Part shown: positions 43,824 to 52,259 of the stretch, one piece after another
Numbering within the stretch: position 1 is the first letter of the stretch
Layout: each line of letters starts with the position of its first letter
DNA from: Chitinophagaceae bacterium UBA4411
GTDB lineage: Bacteria > Bacteroidota > Bacteroidia > Chitinophagales > Chitinophagaceae
NCBI GenBank assembly: GCA_002400415.1
Contig: DGQP01000015.1
Coordinates: forward strand, 1-64,000
Direction: 5' to 3'
Length of the DNA stretch: 64,000 nucleotides
Position numbers and translations under genes: made by a program
Notes under the pieces: model-generated
What the model saw: only the letters and a program-made list of their open reading frames with translations
What the model was told of the DNA's origin: nothing
Database searches by the model: none

Positions 43824-45764
43824 ATGAAAATGATGCATAAACTATGCTTGTCGTGTGTGACTGTTTTATTCTTATGCACTGTTCCTGCCCTGTCGCAAAC
43901 CGTTGCCGAAGAAGATGTGTCCACGGCACTCTCCCTGAAACGTAAATTCAGGGATGAGCCCTATGCTGCGGTTAGTATGACCCAGCGATACACATTTGAA
44001 AAAGGGAAAAATGAATTCAAACAGCCTGTAGTAACCGTTAAGGAAGAAGGGTCTGTTGAATTTATCAGTTTAAAAGATATTGCCATCTTCCAGTATTACA
44101 AATTTCACAACCGGTTTATCCGGCTAAAATCATTTTACCGCTATGATAAATTTGTCCGCAAATATTCACAGACCGGTAAAAGAGGGTTTGACCGGTCTGT
44201 GACCGATGATAATATATTCTTTGATGACAGCCGGGTGCAATTGTACTCGTTCCGGTTTTTGCAAAAAGGAAAGATGGCAAAACTGACCTGGGAGAATGAA
44301 TATACCGATGGCAAATACCTGACCCGGAATTTCTTCAATGAGTATTTCCCGGTAGCTGAAAAAATCATCGAGTTTGAAGTGCCCAACTGGCTGGATATTT
44401 CTTTTATTGAAAAGAATTTTGGAAAATTTAAAGTGGAGAAGTCCAAAGTTCCTTCCGGGAAATATACGCTGTACACATTTAAAGTGAAGAATGTGGAAGC
44501 GGTGAAAAGCGAATACCGTGACCTGGGTATCGCCTATACCGAACCTCACATATTAATTCAGCTAAAATCCTTTGATAACGACGGGCAACGGGTCAACCTT
44601 TTCCAGGGTACAAAAGATCTGTATGCGTGGTACTCTCATCTTTATAATCAGGCGGGTAATGATGTCAGCTCATTAAAGCAGCAGGTAACAACACTCACGA
44701 CGGGTAAGAAAACGGATGAAGAAAAGATCAAAGCTATCTACTACTGGGTGCAGGATAATATCCGCTATATCGCTTACGAAGATGGATTTTCAGGATACAT
44801 ACCTGCAAAAGCACAGGATGTGTACAAAGAAAAATATGGCGATTGTAAAGGAATGGCCAACCTGCTTTCGGAAATGCTGAAAATAGCCGGTTATGATGCC
44901 CGGTTTACCTGGATCGGCACCCGGCATATTCCGTATGATCACAGTGTTCCGGTAATGTGTGTGGACAATCATGCTATCACAACCTTGTATTTTAAAGGGA
45001 AGGAGTATTTCCTTGATGGTACAGAAAAGTATGTACCATTTGGTGAAAATGCATTCCGTATACAGGGGAAATCAGCCCTGATCGAGAAAGGTGAAACCTT
45101 TGATGAGAAAAAAGTTCCGCTGGGTAATGCAACCGATAATAAAATTAAGACAACTGCCAGCCTTGTTTTAAGTGAAGGCTCACTGAAAGGTCATGCAAAA
45201 ATTACGCTGACAGGTGAAGAACGTAAAGATTTTCACAACGGGTTTCAGAGTATGCCGAAACATGCTCAGCAGGATTTCCTGAAAGACATGCTTGAATTTG
45301 GCAACAGCAACCTCACTTCATCGAATATCAGGAACAGTGATCTGGCAAACCGGGAAATCCCGGTGGAAGTGGAAGGTGATATTGACCTGACCAATAATAT
45401 CAATCTAATTGGTGGTAATCAATACCTGAGTATTGATTTTTTCCCAAAGACCCTTCGCAGTTTTATGCCAGGTGCCAAGCGGACAAGAGGATACGATTTT
45501 GAAAGTATTTTTTCTTATGAGGATGATATTGAGCTAACTATTCCTGCCGGCAAAAAGTGTATTGATCTGCCGGCCAGTCTTGTAATGGATAACCCGGGAT
45601 ATGCTTTTAGCGGCGCTTACGAAGTAGTGGGAAATAAGGTGAAGCTGAAGAAAACACTTACTATTAAGGACAGTGTAATTCCTGCCACAGACCTGGCCAA
45701 CTGGAAAACTTTCCTGGAAAAAATGAAGGAATTCAACAGTTACCTGTTAACCGTTGCCAAATAA
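43824..45764 (+). CDS. Secreted DUF3857/transglutaminase-like protein, intact triad
   Basis: This 646-aa protein has a signal peptide (to about residue 25) and a DUF3857-like N-terminal beta domain. A transglutaminase-like core (about 280-410) has the full Cys-His-Asp triad: Cys341 in YGDCKGMANLL, His383 in VDNHAITTLYF and Asp398 in YFLDGTEKY. A DUF3858-like C-terminal beta domain ends the protein. Such cores act as papain-like proteases or peptide-crosslinking enzymes; the activity is not known here. The neighbour at 45784 shares the architecture but lacks the triad, and its ATG lies 19 bp after this stop. Confidence 0.84.
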   Translation: MKMMHKLCLSCVTVLFLCTVPALSQTVAEEDVSTALSLKRKFRDEPYAAVSMTQRYTFEKGKNEFKQPVVTVKEEGSVEFISLKDIAIFQYYKFHNRFIRLKSFYRYDKFVRKYSQTGKRGFDRSVTDDNIFFDDSRVQLYSFRFLQKGKMAKLTWENEYTDGKYLTRNFFNEYFPVAEKIIEFEVPNWLDISFIEKNFGKFKVEKSKVPSGKYTLYTFKVKNVEAVKSEYRDLGIAYTEPHILIQLKSFDNDGQRVNLFQGTKDLYAWYSHLYNQAGNDVSSLKQQVTTLTTGKKTDEEKIKAIYYWVQDNIRYIAYEDGFSGYIPAKAQDVYKEKYGDCKGMANLLSEMLKIAGYDARFTWIGTRHIPYDHSVPVMCVDNHAITTLYFKGKEYFLDGTEKYVPFGENAFRIQGKSALIEKGETFDEKKVPLGNATDNKIKTTASLVLSEGSLKGHAKITLTGEERKDFHNGFQSMPKHAQQDFLKDMLEFGNSNLTSSNIRNSDLANREIPVEVEGDIDLTNNINLIGGNQYLSIDFFPKTLRSFMPGAKRTRGYDFESIFSYEDDIELTIPAGKKCIDLPASLVMDNPGYAFSGAYEVVGNKVKLKKTLTIKDSVIPATDLANWKTFLEKMKEFNSYLLTVAK

Positions 45765-45783
45765 TCATTTCAAATTGCAGTTT

Positions 45784-47994
45784 ATGAACTTTCTGAATAA
45801 ATATATAAAATGGAAAAGCTTATTGCTGACTTTAATTGTATCAGCAGCCCTTGGAACAACAAGCCATGCACAGGAGATCATTGATGAGGATTTTATTACT
45901 GTATTGGGTGAAAATGCCGGGGAAGTATTAAACGAGGCTGATGCTGATTTTTCTGTGAATGCTGTTCCGGCCAAATGGAATGAAGAATCCGTGGTGGTGA
46001 TCGGTTATAAAAAACATATTCTTTTTGATAAAAAAAGATCGGGCCTGCTGGGTGGTAAAGAAAACCTGGTGCTGACCGAGCGGAAACGGATGAAGCTGAA
46101 ATTGCTGGATAAAACAGCGGTGGATAATTTTTCTGAATTGTATTTCCGCTACAGCTCCAAATTCGACGGGTTCAGTGCCGTGATCTATAAACCGGATGGT
46201 ACTAAAAAGGAAATACAACTGACAAAAGCCGTAAGTATTGAAGACAATGATAAAGTGCCGGAGTTTTTCAAGAGTTTTTTTGATCAGAACGTCAGCAACC
46301 GGAATGAATATTATAAAGTGCCCGTTGCTGACCTGCTGCCCGGTGATATACTGGAGTTCGCATCCATGACCAGCAGCACACTGAACGTAAAAAAAACACC
46401 TTATTACCAGTTTGACCCGCAATATGAATTATGCCAGAAAGGGATGCCGGTGATGAAGCATAAAATCATTATTGAAACGGATAACAACTCTTTTGTTACA
46501 GCCCGGAGTATTAATGGTGCTCCCGAATTTCAGCAATCTTCAAACGGTGATTTCAATGTATACACCTGGCAGGATGAGAACAGGGAAAGATTGAAGGATG
46601 TGAATTTTGTGAATGAGTACATGGTGCTGCCGCTGGTGAAATTCCAGATCACTTATACCGATGGCCGTGAGATCAAGTATTTATTTGCCGGAACCAAGGG
46701 ACAGATTAAAAATACATTCGACATGGCGGAGATTGGCAGGAAGGCATATGCAAATTATACAGGGGTGGGCAGTAGCTGGGTCTATGGTGCCAATGGCGCT
46801 TCCGTGGATGCCATATCAACTATGCTTTGGGGAAAACTGAAAGCAAACGGAGGTAAAGATGTGCCGGAAGATAAGTTTATCGAGATGGCGTATTATTATA
46901 TACGTCATACCCAGGTGTTCAATAATTTTTATTACTCTGACAAGCAATTCTGCTATTTACTCGGACAATTATTATATACCCGGAAAATACCTTCTGAGAT
47001 CATTGTTACCACGCCTAATAATCTTACATCCCCGGCTAATCTTTTGTTTGAAAGTGAACTTTCCTGGTGCCTGCGGGTAAAGAATAAATTCATATTCAGG
47101 GCTACAGAACATTCTAACTTATATGACGTGGATGAAACCATGGCAGGAAACGACGCTTATAAGCTGCCGGTAAATGCAAAAGAACAAACCGAAGCAGTGA
47201 AGATCAGTGACGTGAAATCAGAAAACAGCAAAAGTCTTTTCCAGTTTTTTGTAACAGTGGATACTTCTTTAAAATGGCTGAATGTGGAACGTACCACTGC
47301 TTATACCGGTATTCAGAAAGAAAGAAATATTTATTCTGCTTTACGGTTTACTCCCTATATGTTTAATGACAGCCGGACTTTTAATGGCCCGGATGATTAT
47401 GAAAATGTACCGGAAAAATATATGGACCAGGTGTACCAGCAAAAAAAAGCACTGATAGAGGAGTTCAAAGAAAGAAAGCCGGAATATATGAAAGACCAGA
47501 TGGAGGGTGACCTCGGAGTTTCTGTAAACTACAAAGATTTCCAGGTTGTTACAGAAGGCCGGAGTTTTAAAAAACCGGAATTGATGTATAAAGAAACAGC
47601 CCAGGTGGGAGAGAAGATCAGGAAGGCCGGGAAAAAATTATTGGTCAATTTACCCGGGTTGATGGGTGGCCAGTTACAGATCAGGAAGGAAGAACGTACC
47701 CGGAATTTTGATATTGATGTCCGTTATCCCCGCCAACTGAAATGGCAGATCAATATGACCATTCCTGCAGGTTATACTGTAGAGGGAGTGGAAGAACTCA
47801 AAACCAATGTTGATAATGAAACCGGTTCTTTTATCACTACAGCCAAAGTGGAAAATAATACGCTGACTATTGATATTCAGAAAATATACAAGCAAAAGAA
47901 TATTTCAAAGGACAAATGGCCGCAGATGCTTGAGTTTGTGGATGCCGCTTACAACTTTACCCATAAACTGATTTTGCTGAAACCTGTCAATTAA
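45784..47994 (+). CDS. DUF3857-type transglutaminase-like protein, degenerate triad
   Basis: This 736-aa protein has a signal peptide (to about residue 30, ending SHAQ) and the same order of domains as its neighbour. The helix carrying the catalytic Cys reads SDKQFCYLLGQLL, so Lys387 sits where Cys341 is in the neighbour. The later His and Asp blocks are also not recognisable. It should therefore be non-catalytic and may act as a partner or scaffold. The C-terminal beta domain (LPGLMGGQLQIRK to the end) resembles DUF3858. I chose ATG 45784; an in-frame start at 45754 would overlap the upstream gene. Confidence 0.78.
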   Translation: MNFLNKYIKWKSLLLTLIVSAALGTTSHAQEIIDEDFITVLGENAGEVLNEADADFSVNAVPAKWNEESVVVIGYKKHILFDKKRSGLLGGKENLVLTERKRMKLKLLDKTAVDNFSELYFRYSSKFDGFSAVIYKPDGTKKEIQLTKAVSIEDNDKVPEFFKSFFDQNVSNRNEYYKVPVADLLPGDILEFASMTSSTLNVKKTPYYQFDPQYELCQKGMPVMKHKIIIETDNNSFVTARSINGAPEFQQSSNGDFNVYTWQDENRERLKDVNFVNEYMVLPLVKFQITYTDGREIKYLFAGTKGQIKNTFDMAEIGRKAYANYTGVGSSWVYGANGASVDAISTMLWGKLKANGGKDVPEDKFIEMAYYYIRHTQVFNNFYYSDKQFCYLLGQLLYTRKIPSEIIVTTPNNLTSPANLLFESELSWCLRVKNKFIFRATEHSNLYDVDETMAGNDAYKLPVNAKEQTEAVKISDVKSENSKSLFQFFVTVDTSLKWLNVERTTAYTGIQKERNIYSALRFTPYMFNDSRTFNGPDDYENVPEKYMDQVYQQKKALIEEFKERKPEYMKDQMEGDLGVSVNYKDFQVVTEGRSFKKPELMYKETAQVGEKIRKAGKKLLVNLPGLMGGQLQIRKEERTRNFDIDVRYPRQLKWQINMTIPAGYTVEGVEELKTNVDNETGSFITTAKVENNTLTIDIQKIYKQKNISKDKWPQMLEFVDAAYNFTHKLILLKPVN

Positions 47995-48020
47995 AAGACT
48001 TAATCCTATAACTAATAATT

Positions 48021-48686
48021 ATGAAACTTCGATTCCCTGCGTTTTTCCTGCTGGTCTTGTGTTATTCATTGAAAAGTTATAGCCAATACAAAGACCTTGA
48101 TGGAGTCTTTTTTGGAAAAGTGATCAGTATAGGTATGGGTGCCTCTGTTAATAAATATGCGGATGATTTACTGGGGACCACCACTTCGGTAACCCCGCTT
48201 ACATTCAGTGTTATTTTAAATAATAAGGCCTTTAGTTCTACACGGCTTGCATTGCATAGCAAGCTTACCGCCAGCTTTACCAGCGATGATTTTGGAACTT
48301 CCTACACGCAGAATCTGAGCTGTAAATTCATTGAGTTTGAAGGTGCCTACAAGTTTGCTGTTACAAAAGACGGGATTGGTAAACCTACTTCTGTTTTTGT
48401 TAATCTCAGTACGGGAATTCTTGCCGGTAAACAAACGATTACTGATTCCAGGGGTTCATTTTATGGTAGTGAAGAAACAAATTTTGAATCCTATATCGGT
48501 TTAGGGCCTTCTGTATTTCACAGGCTGGGATCCCGTTTCATTCTCTTTGCCGAGCCCTCTTACCGGGTTTCTATTAAGCCCGGCGCAGGAGCTACTTATC
48601 TGGGCAGTAACTACGACAGGCGGTTAAAATTCTCCCATATCAGCGCTTATGCCGGTGTTATGTTCCTGATCGGGAAAAGTAATTGA
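48021..48686 (+). CDS. Outer-membrane beta-barrel protein, hypothetical
   Basis: This 221-aa protein has a signal peptide (to about residue 22, ending SYSQY). Its amphipathic strands rich in Gly, Tyr, Phe and Ser are consistent with a small eight-strand barrel. The end ISAYAGVMFLIGKSN lacks a strongly aromatic terminus. Function is unknown. It follows the two transglutaminase-like genes with a 26-bp gap and precedes a terminator, so all three probably form one transcript. Confidence 0.68.
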   Translation: MKLRFPAFFLLVLCYSLKSYSQYKDLDGVFFGKVISIGMGASVNKYADDLLGTTTSVTPLTFSVILNNKAFSSTRLALHSKLTASFTSDDFGTSYTQNLSCKFIEFEGAYKFAVTKDGIGKPTSVFVNLSTGILAGKQTITDSRGSFYGSEETNFESYIGLGPSVFHRLGSRFILFAEPSYRVSIKPGAGATYLGSNYDRRLKFSHISAYAGVMFLIGKSN

Positions 48687-48714
48687 TTATTAACAAAATA
48701 GTTGAAGGAGCTTT

Positions 48715-48748
48715 CAGGCCTTTTTTCGGGGTTTGCAGGCCTGTTTTC
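48715..48748 (+). terminator. Rho-independent terminator after barrel protein gene
   Basis: CAGGCCT (48715-48721) pairs with AGGCCTG (48737-48743) around a 15-nt loop. A T-rich run (TTTTCTTGTTTTT) follows directly. Confidence 0.72.
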
Positions 48749-48795
48749 TTGTTTTTCCCATCTTTTCCCCAGCTCAAAAATCTTTGATATTCAAA

Positions 48796-48826
48796 TTGGA
48801 GGATTAGCGACCCCCCCTTACCTTTG
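48796..48826 (+). promoter_or_regulatory. atpD promoter, TTG-N20-TACCTTTG
   Basis: TTG at 48796-48798 and TACCTTTG at 48819-48826, separated by 20 bp, match the Bacteroidota -33/-7 consensus. The atpD ATG lies at 48856, about 25 nt after the predicted start of transcription. Confidence 0.65.
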
Positions 48827-48855
48827 CGGCCTGAAACAAACCCCTCTCTTTATAT

Positions 48856-50355
48856 ATGGCAAACGTTGGTAAAGTAAAACAGGTCATTGGCGCCGTGGTT
48901 GACGTGCAGTTTGATGGCAAACTCCCGGAAATTTACAATGCGTTAGAACTGAAAAAGGAAAATGGTGATACCCTGGTTTTGGAAGTGCAGCAGCACCTTG
49001 GTCAGGACAGTGTCCGTACCATTGCGATGGACGGTACAGAAGGCCTGGTCCGGGGCACAGAAGTGGTCGATACAGGTATTGCCATCGCAATGCCAACCGG
49101 CGAAGCTATCAAAGGACGTTTGTTCAATGTAACAGGTGATCCTATTGATGGATTACCTGCTGTTAGTAAAGCGGGTGGCCGCCCGATCCACAACCTCCCC
49201 CCAACATTTGAGAACCTGAGTACTGCTACAGAAGTACTGTTCACGGGTATCAAAGTAATTGATCTGATCGAGCCGTATGCAAAAGGGGGTAAGATCGGTC
49301 TGTTTGGTGGTGCTGGTGTGGGTAAAACCGTATTGATCCAGGAGCTGATCAACAATATCGCCAAAGCTTATTCTGGATTATCTGTGTTTGCGGGTGTGGG
49401 AGAAAGAACCCGTGAAGGGAATGACCTGATGCGTGAAATGATCGAAGCAGGTATCATGAAGTATGGTGATGCTTTCAAACATAGCATGGAAGAAGGTGGC
49501 TGGGACCTTTCCAAAGTGGATATGAATGAACTGGCGGATTCAAAAGCTACTTTCGTATTCGGACAGATGAACGAACCTCCCGGTGCCCGTGCGAGAGTTG
49601 CCCTTTCCGGACTGACCATTGCAGAATACTATCGTGATGGTGATGGACAGGGTAAAGGCCGTGACATCCTCTTTTTCGTAGATAATATCTTCCGTTTTAC
49701 GCAGGCGGGTTCTGAAGTATCAGCCCTTTTGGGGCGTATGCCTTCAGCGGTGGGTTACCAACCCACACTGGCTACCGAAATGGGTATCATGCAGGAACGG
49801 ATCACTTCTACCAAAAATGGTTCTATCACTTCCGTTCAGGCGGTTTACGTTCCTGCGGATGATTTGACTGACCCGGCTCCGGCAACAACCTTTGCTCACC
49901 TGGATGCAACAACCGTATTGTCCAGAAAGATCGCTGACTTAGGTATCTATCCGGCGGTGGATCCACTGGATTCTACTTCCAGGATCCTGAGCCCGCTGAT
50001 CGTTGGTGAAGCCCATTACAATTGCGCCAACAGGGTAAAGCTGATGCTGCAGCGCTATAAGGAATTGCAGGATATCATTGCGATCCTCGGTCTGGATGAA
50101 CTGAGTGACGAAGATAAACTGGTGGTAAGCCGTGCAAGGAAAGTACAACGTTTCCTGTCCCAGCCCTTCCATGTGGCAGAAGCCTTTACCGGCCTGAAAG
50201 GTGTGCTGGTTCCCATCGAAGAAACGATCCGCGGTTTCAATATGATCATGGATGGTGAGGTAGATGAATACCCCGAAGCTTCTTTCAACCTGGTAGGTAA
50301 TATTGATGATGCTATTGAGAAGGGCAAAAAACTGATGGCGCAGGCACAAGGTTAA
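48856..50355 (+). CDS. atpD: ATP synthase F1 subunit beta
   Basis: This 499-aa catalytic beta subunit of the F1 rotor carries Walker A GGAGVGKT (151-158) and the downstream ERTREGNDL loop. The catalytic GER block and the SALLGRMPSAVGYQPTLATEMG and ATTFAHLDATTVLSR segments are present. Length is within the usual range. It is followed after 10 bp by atpC; the remaining ATP synthase genes are not adjacent, so the operon is split, as is common in Bacteroidota. Confidence 0.98.
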   Translation: MANVGKVKQVIGAVVDVQFDGKLPEIYNALELKKENGDTLVLEVQQHLGQDSVRTIAMDGTEGLVRGTEVVDTGIAIAMPTGEAIKGRLFNVTGDPIDGLPAVSKAGGRPIHNLPPTFENLSTATEVLFTGIKVIDLIEPYAKGGKIGLFGGAGVGKTVLIQELINNIAKAYSGLSVFAGVGERTREGNDLMREMIEAGIMKYGDAFKHSMEEGGWDLSKVDMNELADSKATFVFGQMNEPPGARARVALSGLTIAEYYRDGDGQGKGRDILFFVDNIFRFTQAGSEVSALLGRMPSAVGYQPTLATEMGIMQERITSTKNGSITSVQAVYVPADDLTDPAPATTFAHLDATTVLSRKIADLGIYPAVDPLDSTSRILSPLIVGEAHYNCANRVKLMLQRYKELQDIIAILGLDELSDEDKLVVSRARKVQRFLSQPFHVAEAFTGLKGVLVPIEETIRGFNMIMDGEVDEYPEASFNLVGNIDDAIEKGKKLMAQAQG

Positions 50356-50365
50356 TTTCAACATT

Positions 50366-50623
50366 ATGAATTTAGAGATATTAACTCCTGAAAAAAAATT
50401 ATACAGCGGCGAAGTGTATGGTGTGCAAATGCCGGGTATCAGTGGTTCTTTTGAAGTGCTTGACAAGCATGCCCCGCTGGTAAGTGCATTAAAAGCAGGC
50501 CGTGTAAAAGTGCTGAAAGATAAGCAAAGCCACCTGGCCAATTTTGATATCCAGGGAGGATTTGTGGAGGTATTAAATAATAAAGTAACTGTGCTCGTGG
50601 AAGGAGCGGAACCTGTTGAATAA
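50366..50623 (+). CDS. atpC: ATP synthase F1 subunit epsilon, short form
   Basis: This 85-aa epsilon subunit contains the N-terminal beta-sandwich (MNLEILTPEKKLYSGEVYGVQMPG through GFVEVLNNKVTVLVEGAEPV). The C-terminal helical hairpin of longer epsilon subunits is missing, which is usual for Bacteroidota. The short form cannot provide the usual autoinhibitory extension. It lies 10 bp after atpD and is followed by two strong hairpins. Confidence 0.92.
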   Translation: MNLEILTPEKKLYSGEVYGVQMPGISGSFEVLDKHAPLVSALKAGRVKVLKDKQSHLANFDIQGGFVEVLNNKVTVLVEGAEPVE

Positions 50624-50655
50624 TCAGGATTACTTACCCGGCCTGAGAAAAAATT

Positions 50656-50683
50656 ATAACCCTTTCCTTATGGAGAGGGTTAT
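50656..50683. terminator. Hairpin terminator after atpC
   Basis: A 12-bp stem ATAACCCTTTCC/GGAGAGGGTTAT with one G-T pair and a four-base loop lies 33 bp after the atpC stop. A/T tracts flank it on both sides. Confidence 0.78.
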
Positions 50684-50691
50684 TTCATAAT

Positions 50692-50723
50692 AAAAACAGC
50701 TTTCAGTTATGAAAGCTGTTTTT
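50692..50723. terminator. Bidirectional terminator hairpin
   Basis: AAAAACAGCTTTC (50692-50704) pairs perfectly with GAAAGCTGTTTTT (50711-50723) over 13 bp with a six-base loop. It ends in a T run on each strand, so it can terminate both atpC and the convergent gene at 50752. Confidence 0.9.
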
Positions 50724-50751
50724 ATAGAAAGGAAGTCTATAATCAACTGTT

Positions 50752-51321
50752 TTATTTCTTCCTGATGAAGTTTTTGGAGATGCCAATATTGAATTGATCT
50801 CCGAAGTTCAATCCAAAACTGCTGGAACCGTCGTTAGCTCCTTTCATTTTCTCAGTGTTGAAATTAATGCCGCCAAATCCGAAGTTAAGCGCAAACCCGT
50901 TGCTTACATTTAACTGGACGGCCGGGGTGATATTAATGCCAAACCCGTTGTATTTTGTTCCGCCGGCATTTTCTCTTCCATGGTACAAAACATCAGCCTG
51001 TCCGTACAGGCTGAAGATGCTACCCAGGGAATGAGTATAACGGCCAAAAACACCGATGGCATATTGGTTTGTTTTCTGTTCGTTACCAATTACAGGATCG
51101 TACTTGGTTGTTCCGTATCCGCCTGTAATACCTGCGGTCCAGTTATTGGTAAACTGGTAACCAACACCCGGATTAATGCTGAAAGAAGAGTACTTGTTGT
51201 CAGCCGCATCTTTCTCTGTGCCGATGTTCAGGTTTCCGTACACTAAAACACTTCCTTTCTGAGCTTGCGAAGCCAATGCAATTCCTGTCATCAGCAGTAC
51301 GCTTAAAAACATTTTTTTCAT
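50752..51321 (-). CDS. Outer-membrane beta-barrel protein
   Basis: This 189-aa protein has a signal peptide (MKKMFLSVLLMTGIALASQAQ) and a small OmpW/PorT-like barrel with glycine-rich strands (GFGINITPAVQLNVSNGFALNFGFGG). It ends in a charged RKK tail. The ATG at 51321 is preferred because it opens the signal sequence. No specific function is assigned. It is monocistronic and convergent with atpC across two terminators. Confidence 0.8.
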   Translation of the reverse strand: MKKMFLSVLLMTGIALASQAQKGSVLVYGNLNIGTEKDAADNKYSSFSINPGVGYQFTNNWTAGITGGYGTTKYDPVIGNEQKTNQYAIGVFGRYTHSLGSIFSLYGQADVLYHGRENAGGTKYNGFGINITPAVQLNVSNGFALNFGFGGINFNTEKMKGANDGSSSFGLNFGDQFNIGISKNFIRKK

Positions 51322-51654
51322 AAGTAAAATATTATTTGACCGGCTATATACAAACAATGTACCTGTATCTGTTAATTCGGAAAAAAAGAAATTTTGTCAA
51401 CAGGGGCACTGACAAAACATATTGGTGAATGTCATATTTGGTATGGCATCAATATATCTGCAAGAGCTTTTACGAGGGAAAGCTACGTAAGTGAAAAAGT
51501 GAGTACAGGTAAGAGCAGGGCAAGGGTCCGGCTGCTTTCTTCAGTTCACTCCTTCATTTCTTCAACTCACTCTTTTTTGATTGTATAGCCAGCAATATAC
51601 AGGTAGTATTGCCGTGACATTCACTTTGCATATCGCTAACCTGAGACCAACAGT
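51322..51654. other. Intergenic region with LytTR-like direct repeat
   Basis: This 333-bp region separates the divergent barrel gene and the secreted-protein/TonB-receptor operon. No gene is evident. It holds the direct repeat at 51541-51570 and a possible -7 element TCACTTTG (51621-51628). Confidence 0.55.
51541..51570 (+). promoter_or_regulatory. Candidate LytTR-box direct repeat
   Basis: TCAGTTCAC (51541-51549) and TCAACTCAC (51562-51570) are imperfect 9-bp direct repeats with a 12-bp spacer, the spacing reported for LytTR binding sites. The first matches eight of nine positions of the consensus [TA][AC][CA]GTTN[AG][TG]. It lies about 85 bp upstream of the first gene of an operon that also encodes a LytTR regulator. 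Confidence 0.45.
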
Positions 51655-52227
51655 ATGAAAATTGTGACAACATTAATGGCTGTATTATTGAGCTTCACTC
51701 TCTCACAGCTTAATGCTCAGCCGGAAAAATCCAGGGGTTTTAAAAAAGCTATCCTTATACTGGCCGATGGAAGCAGTCTTACCGGTCTTGTTAAAGATAA
51801 CATCCGAAAGAATGCATCTGTAGTATTTACTGATTCGGGCGGAGTTAAAAAAAACTATGATGGGTCCGCATTGCTATCAGTTGAAATTGACGGGATCAGA
51901 TTCGTTTGTATCAATGGTGATTTCTTTAAAGTGCTTTGTGACGGGGAACTTAGTTTCTTACAGAAATCGAGTGATGCCTCTAGTAAACCGTCCTATAATG
52001 GTCATGAAACTATTTTTTCAAGCGGCACTACAGGTAAGCCCGGCGATTATTTTATTTACAACGGCAGGGATAAGCGGCTGAAATTGGCCTCAACGAAAAA
52101 TATTAGGGAAGTAGCTGCAGCCAATTTTGCAGGTTATACACCTGCTATTGACAGGGCCAATGCTGTAAAAGATGATCTGTCTCAGTTAAAAGAAGCAGTG
52201 GAAGCATATAATAACAGGGCTAAATAA
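51655..52227 (+). CDS. Hypothetical secreted protein before TonB receptor
   Basis: This 190-aa protein has a signal peptide (to about residue 22, ending NAQ). The beta-rich body opens with a block resembling a promoter-like turn, ILILADGSSLTGLVKDNIRKN, and includes KNYDGSALLSVEIDGIRFV. The last 40 residues form a helix (VKDDLSQLKEAVEAYNNRAK). It is the first gene of an operon with a TonB receptor and a LytS/LytTR pair, so it may be a periplasmic sensor or a ligand-binding accessory. No known motif was recognised. Confidence 0.66.
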   Translation: MKIVTTLMAVLLSFTLSQLNAQPEKSRGFKKAILILADGSSLTGLVKDNIRKNASVVFTDSGGVKKNYDGSALLSVEIDGIRFVCINGDFFKVLCDGELSFLQKSSDASSKPSYNGHETIFSSGTTGKPGDYFIYNGRDKRLKLASTKNIREVAAANFAGYTPAIDRANAVKDDLSQLKEAVEAYNNRAK

Positions 52228-52259
52228 CCAGCTCTTCATAAATCAATCAAATTTTAGGT

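Noticed and set aside
50366..50623. Truncated, broken atpC
   Set aside because: Short epsilon subunits lacking the helical tail are usual in Bacteroidota, and the gene has intact ends.
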